From Sabethes cyaneus (lineage: Eukaryota > Arthropoda > Insecta > Diptera > Culicidae): a stretch of 64,000 nucleotides of DNA. Below are positions 22,060-36,790 of the stretch, in pieces. Positions within the stretch are counted from its first letter, which is position 1, and every line of letters starts with the position of its first letter. The notes under the pieces are model-generated. The model saw only the letters and a program-made list of their open reading frames with translations, was not told the DNA's origin and searched no databases. The stretch lies in the NCBI RefSeq assembly GCF_943734655.1, contig NC_071354.1:1523001-1587000 (forward strand). The letters run 5' to 3'. The position numbers were made by a program, and so were the translations under genes.

Positions 22060-25000
22060 TAATTTTAGTTGCACAAACAAGCGAAGCGCTCGTGTGCTTT
22101 CAATAACCCGCCACTCGCGATAGTTTCGCGCGTCTCAGGATTCTTCCTGTCTTTCTAGCGTAAGATGCTAGCTGCATTACTAATCTAATGCATTTAGTAA
22201 CTTTACCCTTCGTTAATCTACAAAGAATGCTATGGGATTAGACAGTGCAACTCCGATGTCTTCCCAGCGTATTCTTACAGATGAAGTTTACTCCGTAGTC
22301 AAGTATGGACATAGTCGGTTTTTTAAACGAAATTGCGATCGGTACACGATTTTCTTCACGTTGTTCCAATCGAATTTTATTACTCTTTTATCACACAAAA
22401 CTTTGTATTTAGTCCTAACGGTCGCGAAAGAAATTTTTCCGACAGGAAAATTATAAATGGGTTGTGGAATGTGTGCACTACTGTTCTACAAAATGCCAAA
22501 ACTATTTCACCTGTCTTTTATTACCTTGGTTCTGCCTTTTATGCCTTCCGTGACACACTATTCTCTTACCAGATGTCAGAGATGAAGGTTCATTGAAGGA
22601 AATTTGCTCCAGTAACTCAATGTTGGCTAGAAGTGCTGAGCCTACTTTTATTGTTCTAGGAGTTCTGAGCCTATAAATAAAAGGTACTACCAGCTTTCGA
22701 AATTAGTGTACAATAAATCAGAATAGTTCGCCGAGATATAAAGTGGAAATAAAAACAAATTATTTTTATTTTATTTTTTGCTTCCCCTTTAGGCAAAATT
22801 GTTGCTGTTAATAGTCCCACGGCTAGATCGTACTGGAATGTCGTACAGTAGGATAATTAGCCTTTTTTTCAAACATCAATAAACATTCGTCCAGTAACCT
22901 GATATAAGGTTTTAGAGCTAGTAACTAAACCATGGGAAATAAAAATGGATTCCTCGGTTGCTGTCGTTATGTTTTTCAATTAACAAATGGTGTTACAGGT
23001 GTTTCTGCTACTGATTCTACAACCATAAAAATTACCACCTCGCATCACCGGTTCTGTGTCGTCCGTTCGTCTACCGGCTCGGTTAGTTTACTACCTTTAA
23101 TGTCATTACCAAATGAATGAATGGTTCGCTTACTTTATTATTTTTGCTTTGAGTACACCCAGCAGAGAGAATGGCAAGGCGAGAATAAAATTACACAACT
23201 TAAGGAGTGTTGGCTGCGATGATAAAACATGACATTATGAATGGTATTAAAATGGTAGAAATTGCATCATAAATTAAACCGGTAGCGAGCAGGGAGCTGT
23301 GTGATGACAAAATCCGGCGCAGAACCATTTTCTCTCCATCAAGGATACTCAAATAGGTCTCGGGTAAGGTCTCGGGCCGATCACCTACATTAATTTTCGC
23401 TGACATTCGAAAGTGGAACAAATTGTGCAATTTTGTAAGTTTTATTTTTCGGAGCATTGTTTTACCCGGTGAATGAAAATCTTCTGAAATGAATAAATCA
23501 TACTTTAGTAACTAGAATAGGGATGTACAGATCGTAAAGCTAGTAATTGTGATTATTCAAGTTGAAAAATCAGTTTTTACTATTTTTATTTATTCGCTTA
23601 AGAAACTATTCGAAAAGGATCGAAAAAAAAACTAACCACTAGAGGGGAAAATTTCATTGTATTTTATGATTATAGGTCAACCAAGACAATCAAAAGCTTT
23701 TTAATAATAAAAGATACGTGTCGTTGCTGTGCTGAACAATTTAAACATTAAAGCATTTTGTTGTGTTTTTTTTTTAAACCCAAGGAGTAATATTGCAAAA
23801 TTTGTCTATTGCGTATCAGTTATCAGTTATCAATAAATAAATTGGATATTTAAACATTCGACGTTTTTGAAGAATTACATTATCCTGGAAACCATGTAAT
23901 TTAGTTTAGGAAAGCAGAATGCTAGCAAATTTAGAAAATGATATGTATTCAAAATTTTCACTCATCACATTCCGTACCTGGTTGAAAAGAGCATACTAAT
24001 ATATTCCAACAACCCCGAAACGAAGACCATTTGGATTGAATTAAATGAAGCGTTTGCCTCCGCTTGCATACTCCTTCTGGTTGCAAATGTTTCAAGAAGA
24101 AAATCGTAAGCCGTTTATAGTGAAATGAAATGGAAATGGTGAAACGAAATTCAAACTGAAATCGAAAATGCAAAATCACAGCCACCGAGCTTTATCTTGG
24201 TGGTGTTATAACACATGGGAAGCGATGCGAAACAGTCCATTGCCTAGACCTGAACGATACGGAGCGCTTGCATGGCAGTTACCGATTGGCAATGCTGATG
24301 AAAGTGAGCTCTCGGTGGCCTTTTCATTCCCGTACTAACCTGCCGAGTCGTAAGAAAGACTGAGGCTGGTTGTTTCTAAAGAGGCTCTTTCCTCCTAGAT
24401 TACAGAAATTGGATTAGAGTCGAAGCTTGCGCTCGGCAGACACAAAAATCAACCAGAAATGGAAAACGCATTAACATAAAGTGAACCTGATGCTTGGCTT
24501 TACTGTTCTCCGGCGAATGTTGTTGGGAAATCGACCATCCTCGCTGGGTAAGGCTTTTCTTCCTCGCACGTGGTTTTACTCTGTCTTCACTGTCGAGGAA
24601 ACAGCCATTAAAGGAAGAACCATTCAAATTAATAACGCAGAAAACAATTGAATACGATAGGAAAGAACAATACGTATGCTGATGAGTGAAAAATTACCCC
24701 AAGTGGGCGGTCGTTCATTCCATCGAATTAATTTGACTTTCTTATGGTCAAGTCTTTTGGTAGGCAGTCTGTAGAACATTCCATCGGAAGAATAACACAA
24801 ATTGTAAAAGAAAATCTGAGGAATTTTTTCTCAATTTACAAAACGTCTAGCATAAAGGTCAAACCGTGAAACCAAGAGCAGCTGAATGAATTCATTCAGT
24901 GAATAATTCATTAAAAGCACTCTTTTTGCCAACATCAGCTGCCTTTTCCTATAAAACCGGCAGTATTTTTTCCACCGCCGCCGCACGCAGCAAACGCCGT

Positions 25001-26190
25001 ATCAATTTAGCAAATGAAAGTTTCAACCATAAAATGCTTTTTCATTTTAGCAATCTAAACATGTTCACGGGTTAGGGAAAATAAAAAAGTACAGCCAAAG
25101 GATCCATCGTAAAATTTAAAGAAGACTCAAAAAAACGGAAAATGCCAAGCATAAAAATAAAAACAAACTTTTACTGTCCAGAATGAAACACACATTTTAT
25201 TGAGCTGCCCCCATTACATCCGTAATAATGGGCAATGGGTTAATTGAAAGCAACTTAACCTAGTCTGCTAGAATCCGCCGTACAAACCGGGGTACAATAT
25301 TTCCTCAGGTGTCGGCAGGTCCGGAAGTGTGTTGCAAATAATTGAATTGTTACAGCTTGCAGAGCGGAGTCCTACTTTGCAAAGGGGCTAGCTGCCGGTA
25401 TCGCTCGGTTGTCCGGGAAAGTTCACAGCCGAAGGTTTTTCAAGTTCAACCTGGTCGGATAGAGTTCAGCCGCGCCTGGCCCCGCCAGTCATTAAGATCG
25501 GTGGTGAAAGATTCCCCCATGCTCAGCTGTTCCGTTGGAGCATGGCGCAATGAGTGGGTTGGTCGGCATGAATTCACTTTTATTGGTCATATTTTTGTCA
25601 ATAACTTGGATTTATTGCAAATTGAAAAACAAAAAGCGATATCCAATGGGTGTAGTAATGAAAAGCACTGAGGCGGGGGCGGACAGTGTGGTTAGTGCAT
25701 GAGGTGGTACTAGTTCATTGTGTGTCTGTTTTAGTGGCAGAGAACTACTGGCATTGCACCAATCACCATACGACCAACCGACCAACCGTGTACAGGAACG
25801 GTCCCGGCAGGAAGAGGGAAGCATTAAAACTAGTTTATTTTATGCTAGGCGTAGACAGTTTATGGGATCTGAGTTTGGGATTGTTAGGATATGGTTTATG
25901 GTTCAATTTACTTTAACACCCAGCGAACCGTTCACACAGAAATTGCAGACGAGAGAACAAGTTTGTTTTAAATTACGTTACCGGAATTGTATTAGGGAAT
26001 CTTTTGGATTAGTTTTGGCTTCATAAGCGAGGAATAGGTGTTAAATGAACTCCTAGAAATATGTGCACAACAACTAGTTACAACTTGCATTGTACTGTCT
26101 GTACTGGCATGTCGGTTTTACTTGCGGAATTGTTGTGGTAAACCATTCTTGAGACATTCAAATGTGAATTAAAGTAAAAAAATTGGTTTG
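22060..26190. other. no supported gene
   Basis: I see only short frames. An 18-bp perfect palindrome, CTGAATGAATTCATTCAG, lies at 24882-24899. A TATAAAA string at about 24951 sits upstream of GC-rich DNA but no initiator or coding sequence follows it convincingly. No mobile-element ends were found. Confidence 0.45.
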
Positions 26191-26195
26191 TATGT

Positions 26196-26228
26196 GTAGT
26201 GAGTAGTAGTGAGTAGTGAGCGTGAGTA
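26196..26228. repeat. short GTGAGTAGTA repeat
   Basis: Several imperfect copies of GTGAGTAG occur at the left edge of the tandem block. The same motif recurs as a longer minisatellite at 27275-27408, so the two runs bracket the block. Confidence 0.6.
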
Positions 26229-26264
26229 TGTTTGTATATGTGTACATTTGTATGTTTCTATGTT

Positions 26265-26925
26265 CCACCATAACTCCAGAACGCCTTGACCATACTCCAC
26301 TAAACTTGGCACACATGTTTCTTGAAATATGGGAATCAGTACTGGAGGGTTATCAAGAAGAGGGTGGATCACCAACAGAAGGTGGAGGCCATAACTCCGA
26401 AACGCCTAGATGGTTCTTCATCAAACTTGACATGCATGTTCCTTGACATAAGGGAATTTCACAACAGGGGTTAAGGGGTTCACAACAGGGGGAGGCTTTA
26501 ACTCTGAAATACCTGGACGGTACTTTATCAAACTTGGCACACATGTTCCTTGACAAGGAAATCAGTACTGGGAAGTTGACAAAAGGGAGGGGGTGGTAGA
26601 GAGGTCCAAATTTGCATTTAAACTGATTGCAGTTGTGCAAGTGGCTTTCAGAAACGAGGGGGGTTCTACCGAGGAGAAATATATGATAAAAAACCTTTGT
26701 TTGTTTTGCATAATTGGGATTTTCATAGTGCAAACCGATACATAATTAGTTACGTGACAGAAGGGGAGCTGACTGGGAGGGAACCGACAGGTAGGGGGAC
26801 GAGGAACGTGAGTATGAAAGTAGGTTCCGCCATAGCTCCGGAACTTCTGGACAGTTTTTCATCAATCGTCGTCGTCAAACATATGTTTTTTTGGCATAAA
26901 AGAATCAGCGCAGCGCAGGATTTAA
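26265..26925. repeat. degenerate tandem block of about four CCATAACTCC units
   Basis: Units of roughly 100-115 bp start near 26267, 26388, 26490 and 26828. Each has the order CATAACTCC-GAA-CCT, CATCAAACTTGGCACACATGTT or a variant, then CTTGACATAAGGGAATCAG or a variant, and a G-rich stretch (GGAGGG). The logic resembles the satellite unit of the Helitron-like elements (CATAACTCGAGAAC ... CCAAATTTGGCATGTG ... G-rich), but the sequences are distinct. This is probably the interior of another non-autonomous element whose ends I cannot place. Confidence 0.6.
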
Positions 26926-27274
26926 ATAGGTAAACGGGTGTGTTTCTCTTGCATTTGGAACGATAGTAGTTGTACAAGTTGCTGAATTTCTGAAAGGGGG
27001 AATATGGTGGCTATTAACAAGGGGGAGGTTCAAAAACAGGTTTAAGAATTAAATTTGATAAGTTTGTTTTTATTTAATTTCCAGGCTTCGTATTCTACTG
27101 AGACGCTCCAAAAACTTCACATTTTTTAAATTTTGTGGGATATCGCTTTTTTAAAAATTTTAAACTTTAACCAAGCGTCGTTGTGTAAGCAATTTTTTTC
27201 TGCAATCCAGGAAAAAGGTTTACACAAAATGTTGAGTTGATAGCGGAAAACTACAAAGAAAAGTCAAAAAAATA

Positions 27275-27408
27275 AGTGTAGTGAGTTGTGAGCCGAGAGT
27301 AGTGAGCCGAGAATAGTGAGCCCAGAGTAGTGAGTAAAGAGTAGCTGTGAGTAGTGAGTAGTGAGTAATGAGTAGCGAGTAGTGAGTAGTGAGTAGTGAG
27401 AAGTAAGA
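27275..27408. repeat. TAGTGAG / GAGTAGT minisatellite
   Basis: There are about 18 imperfect units of 7-8 bp (GAGTAGT, GAGCCGA, GAGTAAA), most homogeneous on the right side. The antisense reading gives a Leu/Thr/His/Tyr low-complexity peptide and is not a gene. Confidence 0.85.
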
Positions 27409-27409
27409 A

Positions 27410-30400
27410 AATAGTCCACCCGGTTTCTCGACTATTATGCTTTTTGGCAGTACATTTGCCTTTCATCCATTAAGTCTCACATCCATTATGCTTGACGTTG
27501 GTATGCCTGGTGTGCCGTCCTTTAAAAAATCCATATTGTGCTTATCTTAATCCATATATTTCATGAGTGGAATATTTAAAACGATTATTATTTAGGTAAC
27601 AAATTTATTGGTGAACAAAACAAAATAAACCAGATCTTCCTATCTATTATAAACTTTGCAGTTTTGCAGACGCTTAATTTACCCGTGAATCCCATTGAAT
27701 GACGAACATTTCCATAAAAACAAATCTAAAATTGGCGAATGATGGCTTCACGTAAATAATTCCTAACCTAACTCTCGGTAGTAATTTTCGATTAAAACGA
27801 GCATAAAAATAATATTGATGCTAGCAGTCGCGCTTTGCTGCCGGCTACAACAGCGATTGCTTTTCGATTTCGTTTGCCCGTCGTCTGTCCACGGTGGCAA
27901 TCACACTATTTGTCCATTCGATTGGTTTGGAACGAAATAAAATCGAAATTAGTTCTTGCTGAGTAACCGATCCCGATTGCATTGTCGTCGGTTGCGCCAT
28001 TTCTACCAATGCAGCAGCAAAAAAAACAATTCTTTTCTATCGCATCGATTAGCAATTCCCAATGATTTCATTTAGCCGCCAGTGTCTCGATATTAATCGT
28101 GATTTTAATATTTTGTAGCATTTCCATTCGTTATTTCTCGTTAAATTATTCCATTTTGTGTTATTATGCAGTCTGTGTCGCAATGTGGTAGCTGCCGGAG
28201 GTTCGACCAGGACCGGAGGCTGGAATATTGTTGCACGACTTTGATTGCATTTAGAAATCGGAGTTTTTTTCGGGATTGCTACCCACCAACTATCGCTAGA
28301 CATTTTTCCGTCCCAGCCGGCAGGGGCTCTCTGTAAATCGTGTGATTGGAAAGTGAAATCCTCGGTGGCGTAATCGAAATCACGCTGTGACTTTACATAA
28401 GTCTCCGTCACTGCACTGCAGAGTGCAGTTTTATGAAACTCGCTGTCAGATTGAACTGCCAATTGCATGACAAAAGAGTGACCTTTTGAATCAGTCGAAT
28501 TAAAAACTCAGGAAAGACAGTTATATCCAAGCGACTACTGAAATTAATTACCAGTTAGAATTAAATTGAACAGGGTGCACTCCGCTCGTTGCCCAATGTC
28601 TTAGAGGAGTAGATCGTGGTGTTCAAAGAACATAAATCACAGTCTATCGAGTGAAAATCATCAGACAGCCAGCAAAAGTGAGATCTTTTGACAACAAAGC
28701 TCCCCGCTGCTTGGTGCTACTGTTTTTGATTGAATTAGCCATGGAGAGCGGAGGAACTTTATACGCCAATCCGTTGGGGACTGTTCCACATTCGGATTCC
28801 ATTTGATGTCGTGTTTCCGCTCTCGACAGGCAAAGCCGCCATGAGCACCCATGTTGTTAGGCACCTTAAACGAGAACCAAAAGCAAGCCGCGAGGCGGTG
28901 ACATCGACGACGTGTGCAGATGATAAATTATTATCTGAGGTACTAAACATTCATCTAAATCGTAAAGGTTTCGCCGTTTGCCGGTTTCGATCGCGGCGTG
29001 GCTTGCGGTACACCGCGTGGTTGCCATTGGTTATGCTGATCTTAATCTGACACAGGTGATCAAAAGTCAAATATTTTCATCATAAAGTTTGTTGACAAAG
29101 CAATTCCCAGAGCGTTATTACTTAAAGGCAGCTAAACTCAACGGAATGCATCTAATATTGGAGTGGTCAGGAAAAAGAAAAATACAGATAATTAAATTTG
29201 TTGGTTCGACGTGGACAATTGTTGGTCACTCTTCGTCGGGATATTGAGTATGTTGCAAGTATCGACAGATTGGCATGTGCGCTTGTTCCGGCTAATGACC
29301 GTCAATTTAATTGAGCGGGTCGAAACAGTAAAGCGATTTTATTTTTTGCTCCTGTAACCAACGGCAGCACTGGAAAAAGGTTTCACTGTTTCGCGCGGCA
29401 CTAAGGTGCACATTGGCCGCTTAATTAGATTTAATTATGACCGGATAAGTCACTTGTTTTCCGCTGTCTGTGCCGCTTGTGTAATAAGCCATAAAAGGAC
29501 CGTTTCGTGTGGGCCGACTGCAGCCAGTCGAATCCGTTGCTAGTAAAATACAGATTACGACAGACGTAGCTCGTAATTTGATGGACAAGAATCTGACTGT
29601 TTGCGTCCAGAGTAGGACCGCTGTATAGTTGGAAAATGGGAATAAACTAATCCAGCAGGCATTAGCTTAGGGAGAATTCAATTGAATGTTTGCAATTCAC
29701 ATTAAAATGATTTATGGGATCGTAACTCCTAAATTGTCATAATAATAGACAAGAATCTAATTTGACAATATATTAAGGTAAATGTAGATGCTATAAGAAT
29801 TATGCACAACAGTTGTTAAATTTTATTCTTACTAAATTTTGTAAATATTTTTTCCGAATCCTTTGTTTAACAGTGGATGCAACAAAGATAGTTTTTAAAG
29901 TTTGCAATCCAAAGAAAAAATATTATATATTTGCGACGATCATGCTGTTATATCCCTTTAGGTGTTCTCATTAGAATTGACCGTACAAACGTGCAAGAAT
30001 TTAGTTCGAATCTAACTCTGGTTATTGGTTTAACAGTGACTGAATTCGTTATTGAAACATCGTAATTCTACGAGTTTTGTAGATTTCACAATGTTCGCCT
30101 GTGCCTTAGCCATAGAAATGGCGTCCCGCTACTGGCATGAACTCTACCGCTTGCCGTTATCTGACGCCTCGCATCCTTGATCGGGTCTAATTGTGAAACC
30201 TGGTAGCACGACACGACATGGCAGCAATTGCAGTGGCGGTGTATGTCGTAGCGCGCGATCTGATGTGGTATTCAAATCGATATCTTGATCAAACGGAACG
30301 CCTTGCAGTGTTGATCGGCAATCTAAATAAGTATGATGGTGTTACCCCATCATCAGCAGCAGGCAACCGGGTAGCCGCAAGAACATTATATCGCCAAGAA

Positions 30401-32280
30401 GGATCGTCCATTTTTCGCTGTTTACGGAATTGATCGAAAGGAGATAAATATGCCGCGACCCGCAATGTGTGCTGTTCTTGTTCTGGGCTTAAGCGATCGC
30501 CTTAAAGAAGCTGCTCGGGTAATTACCGGTGCAGCTGCTGAGACCGGAGCTAATCAAACAAACAGCTCAATAAAATTATATGCTTCCTCCGATACGTACA
30601 AGAATACAATCTACAGGTCAAAAGGAACTGTGAAAAATTTCCGACAAAAATATTACATCGCGAAAAGTTTGTTTAAAACATCCCACATGGAATGGCGATG
30701 GTGATTCTGGTTACTTTTGACCACTGGTGTTCCACTGTGCAACCGCATCGACCGAGTGGAGGCGCATGGTGCATATGTCAATTACGTGACGGGATTAATT
30801 AAAATTAATCACGGGTGGTGGGGTTGTCGTTATCTTTATCGCAAGTTCGCTATCGCACGGCGTTGAAAGGGCTTTCGCGCGCGTGGACATCCGTGGATAT
30901 AAGACTTAGCAAGCCCAGTACTTCTGCGAACATGGCGATTTAATTAGCATGATTAACTACTGTGCAGCCTTCACGGAGGAGGTGCTGCATACCCGATGGT
31001 GCAGTGAAATGGAGATGTGGAAACGGCAGTGGGAAGAAGAAACGACTCACTGTTTGTTTTAGAAGCCGCGTCATAGATTATTGGCTGTGCAGATCGGAGA
31101 AGAATTTTAATAGAACAGAAATCCGCGAGCTCTCGCTTAGAACAGCCGTTCTGCCGGTCGTGGGCCCCAATAAGTCTTCTATGATGGCAGGCTGCGCGGT
31201 AGCGAAACAATGCCGGTTGGCCGTGGTCGGAGAAAAATCGTGACTAACGATGCTTCCCGAAATATTTCTGATAGAAGCGAGCAGAACCATAACAATGGAT
31301 TCCGACCGCAGTTTCTAATAGGTTATGCCATATTTAAACTTATTTAGCTAATGGAATGAGTGCATATAATAGGCGAAATATTTGCAGCCGCCAGTCCGTC
31401 CAGTTCCACTGCCACTGCCAAGGGGAAACATTCTTTCACGAAGCTTTCGATTTCGCCAAGGTTTTCCTCTGCATAATCCAAAAGTCCACTTCGTGCTAAT
31501 CCGCGCGGCTAAATGGTTTACGTCTGGTTCGCAAATTGTTGTCACATTGCCGCACTCGCAAAGAGGGAGCAGGCTGGCCACGCGATGCGAAATACACGCA
31601 AAACAAATGGGCCTGAAAATTGCAATTCTCATTACGGTTCAATTAAGCCGTCAAAATCGGCAGAGTGATATCTGGCCGAAAGAATGGTAGGTTTATGCTA
31701 TAAGCGCGCAAGATGCATCAGTTAATACAATGTTGCTTTTGAGCGAATAATAGCTACATGCGGTGGTGCGAGTTGAAGGTCAAGAAAAAATTCGAAACAG
31801 TCTGCTTCTGTTTATTACTTGTTAAAGTGATTATGTATGCGCTAAGTGGATTTGGTCTTTTATGGTTAAATGCTATCACCATTGTATAATAAAACTTTGC
31901 TTTTAGCACGACAATAACTTATTGTTGTTGTATTTTAAAATACGTCGCCGGTCATAGAATGATGATTGGTATTTTGAAAAATATGAGTAATGCTGTTTAG
32001 TTTGACATTAGTTTTTATGTAAGCAGTACTAGCTTTTCAGTAAACTTGTTGAATTACCGAAAGTAGTTCCATATAGAGCTGTGGGCCGGTACGCCAGTCA
32101 GATCATCGGTGGCGGCTTCACTGCAGATTATTTGTGCGAAAAAAGTCATGATTTAGCATGCATGGATTTAGCATTTAGCTCTCTATTGCAAGAAAACCAG
32201 TGTTTTTGTGACGAATACCTAATTTATGAATGCGAAAGTACACAAAAGTTTGTGCCTCAGTAAATACATTTTACCCTTCA
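27410..32280. other. no supported gene
   Basis: The longest ATG-initiated frame outside repeats is minus-strand 28049-28468 (139 codons). It matches no family I recognise and has no clear splice or promoter context. A GATTAATT/AATTAATC inverted repeat (loop AA) lies near 30793-30810. Several TAAT-rich strings (for example around 29420) look like possible homeodomain sites, but such strings are common in DNA of this composition. Confidence 0.45.
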
Positions 32281-32284
32281 TTAA

Positions 32285-32817
32285 GGCCCCGCGGATTGAG
32301 TTGACCACGATCCAGAGAAGGATTTCCGGGTTAACGCGTAATGAACTAAAAGTGACTGATGAGTTCGTATATTTGGCAACTCTGGTCACCGCCAATGATA
32401 ATAATACGTGTACGGAGATTCAGTGACGCATTCAAGTTAGAAGACAAGCCTATTTTTCCCTCTGCAAGACGCTGACGATATACTAAACTCCAATCAGACC
32501 GGTAGTCCTCTACTGACGACTGAAGACGTGCACTTGCCGTATTTATTTGAAAGAAGTTGCGGACTACTTTTGGCGGAGTACAAACGGATAGCGGCGAGTG
32601 GCGTAAGCGCACGAACCACGAGTTGCAGGCACTGCTTGGAGAAATTCTCATCGTACGTATGGCAAAAGTTGGGAAACTACGGTGGGCCTGCCATGTCGCA
32701 AGGATGTCGGGCGACTGTGAGTGATATCCGTTCTCTCAAGTGACGAGTAGCCCAGGATCGAATACAGTGGAGAGGAATTCTTGATATGACAAGAGACACC
32801 CCGATTATATGCTGATA
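32285..32817 (+). pseudogene. RTE C-terminal relic, same subfamily as the 11.6-kb element
   Basis: Reading the plus strand gives ELKVTDEFVYLATLVTANDN, QAYFSLCKTL, TTFGGVQTDSGEWRKRTNHE and LRWACHVARM, each matching a segment of the 11.6-kb frame in the same order. It ends with a decayed version of the terminal ETARATPALCC region. Stops, frame shifts and a deletion after HVARM show it is dead. It is 5' truncated, as is common for non-LTR insertions. Confidence 0.83.
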
Positions 32818-32924
32818 GTAGTATGTTTAGCATTTTTATGAACATTGTTTTTGTGTTTTTCATTGTGAGAGTAGTTTTTGCTGATTTATTTAATTTCTAC
32901 TGTTGATTTTTGGAAATAATTACC

Positions 32925-34480
32925 AGTGAGTGCCATTGTTACCAGAAAAGTGCGATGCCTCTCAGAAGTACCGATGAGGACAAGGATGAATGTTTGAGGA
33001 GGGTGATGGATGAGGAGAATACCGCACGGGCGGCCAAGTTGTCCAGTGCCACAGGTCAGAACGTGGAACAGAAGAAGGTGCAGCGAAACCGAATCTTCCG
33101 GGAGGAGAAGTGCTACTCGAAACGTCGAAAATTATTTCGACGGTGCGCCAAAAAGAGACGAGGTGCCAGACCCAACGATAGGCGAAGCTAGGGAGGCCAT
33201 CATGCAGCTAAAGAACTATAAATCAGCTGGGAAAGATGGTATCAGAGCGGAGTCTTTTAAAACTGGTAAAGCTGATCACTTGTCTACACCGGCTATTTGT
33301 TACGATTTGGGAGACAGAACGGCTACCGGAGGAGTGGAAGATGCAGGTCGACAAATTGGACTGTGAGAACCATCGGGCGATCACCGTTCGCAATCCCGAT
33401 AATAATGTGCTGTCCCAAATCAATTTCCGCCGGCTTCGTCGAGGGACGATCAACAACAGATCAAATATTCACACTGTGGCAGATCCTTCAAAAGGTCCGT
33501 GAATACAGAATACCGTCGACCGGAAAGAGCTATGGGAAATCTTGGCCGAGAACAGCTCATCAAACTGATTCAATCTGCGTTGAATAATACGCAGTTCTAT
33601 ACTCGGATTTCGTGTGGATTGTCGAGTTCATTCGACTCATACATGCCAGTTGTTCAACATAGTGTTATAACGTGTCATGCCAAGCGGATATCAACAAGCG
33701 AGGCACGATCTTCAAAAAAATCCAGCCAATTCGTCTGCTTTGCCGATGACATGGATATTATAGGCATAACATCTGTGGCAGTGGCTGAACAGTACATCCT
33801 ACTAAGCGAAACAGAAATGATTAGGTTAAAGATAAATATGAAGTACATACTGGCCGGCGGAACCGAGACCGACCGACGCCACTTGAGCAATAATGTAACG
33901 ATCGACGGCGCTAAGTTTGAGGTAGTCTATGACTTTGTCTACCTTGGCTGCCAATCTACTGGCAATGGCGAATAATGACACCAGCCGTAAGATTTAGAAG
34001 CATATTACGAGCGGAAGTCGTGTTTACTTTAAGCTTCATAAGCAATTGCGGTCGAACAGACTAAGCCCTCGTACAAAGTGCACCCTGTACAAGATGTTTA
34101 TTAGACCGGTTGTTCTCTACAGACAATGCGACTGCTCGTAGTTTTCGAAAGACGAGTTTTAAGAACGATCTTCGGCGGCGTAAAGAAGAATGGAGAATGG
34201 AAGCGGAGCATGCATCATGAACTCGCACAGCTCTAAGCTAGCCCAGTATTCAAAAGCTGGCCAACGCTGGACGGACACAATGGGCTGAGCATGTTGCAAG
34301 AATGCCGGAGAACTACCCTTCCTGTAAAGATGGAGTTTGCTTCAAAGCCGGTAGGAATAAAATGATCAGGGGAGCAACGAGCAAGCTGGTTAGACCAGGT
34401 GGAGCGAAATCTGGCGGAAAGTATGCGGTGTCCAAGGAATTTGAAGGCGGTGACCCATAACTGAGTAAATTGGAGAAACT
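32925..34480 (+). pseudogene. RTE relic of a second subfamily
   Basis: This starts about 100 bp after the previous relic. It covers the linker (KCYSKRRK), the early reverse transcriptase (AIMQLKNYKSAGKDGI at about 33200-33245), the central part (SSQFVCFADDMDIIG at about 33720-33765, so the FADD motif survives) and the post-RT segments (VTIDGAKFEVVYDFVYLG, TKCTLYK, FIRPVVLY, FERRVLRTIFGGV, ARWLDQVE), spread over at least three frames with stops. At equivalent positions it differs from the 11.6-kb element (MLAGGTETDR instead of MKGRGSKETN), so it is a different RTE subfamily. Part of the RT core between RQILQK and the FADD region is rearranged or deleted. Confidence 0.83.
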
Positions 34481-35025
34481 TTGTACATCAGGCTTTGTCA
34501 TAGGCCGACAAGCCAACTAAATAAGTGTGACCGCATAGCTGATGAGTCTGCTTTGTCAAACGAGTAGTCGTGGCTTCGGATCTTAATAGAATCCAGCCAC
34601 TTGATGTCAAGTGACTTTAGAATTGGTTTATTTTCATGCTCGTCATTACCCCTTTTGTCCTGTCTAGTTTTGGGTCTATACTTATTATACAAACCGAATT
34701 CCTTCAAAGAGATTTTTTGCTGAATCCAAAACATCTCACAATATTTTGCGCAAGAAAGGTGGCAGAGAAATTTCTGCGACATCTTCCTCGAATATAGGTA
34801 CTCGCCAAGCTTATTACGTGGTCTAACTAGCCCGAACATTAGCAGCCAGTTGTCCTGTTATGTAATTCAAGCTGCTCAATTTGTACTCTCCCAGAACATG
34901 GCACTGGTGCGCTTGTTAAGCCCAGTCTCGTGCTTCACACGCGGACGGAATGAAACTACAAATGATTGTTCGGTACTGAACTTTGCACAACCGAATATCC
35001 CATTACTACAGCCGTCACAGAACAA
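34481..35025. other. spacer before Helitron-like element A
   Basis: I see no supported gene. The last base before the element is A (35025), as expected for insertion between A and T. Confidence 0.5.
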
Positions 35026-35047
35026 TCTATACCTATAAAGAAGGATT

Positions 35048-36632
<1,585 letters not shown>

Positions 36633-36790
36633 TTTGTGTTCCTTATAGAATCAAAAACTACTGAACCAATCGGCGTGAAAATTTGCATGTAGAGGTTTTT
36701 AGGGCCAGGAAAGGTTTTAGTGATGGTTAGAGACCCCTCCCCACACTAAGAGGGGGGGCTCCCATACAAATGAAACACAAATTTCTGCAT
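36633..36790 (+). repeat. head core module of element A
   Basis: This is the first module after the microsatellite: AACTACTGAACCAATCGGCG, AAAATTTGCATGTAGAGG, GGTTAGAGACCCCTCCCCAC, AAGAGGGGGGGCTCCCATAC. Each part has a counterpart in the same order in the downstream satellite units. It also occurs, three times, at 54.4-55.0 kb. Confidence 0.8.

Noticed and set aside
24945..24985. Candidate core promoter with TATAAAA
   Set aside because: No convincing initiator, downstream element or coding sequence follows; such strings are frequent in AT-rich DNA.
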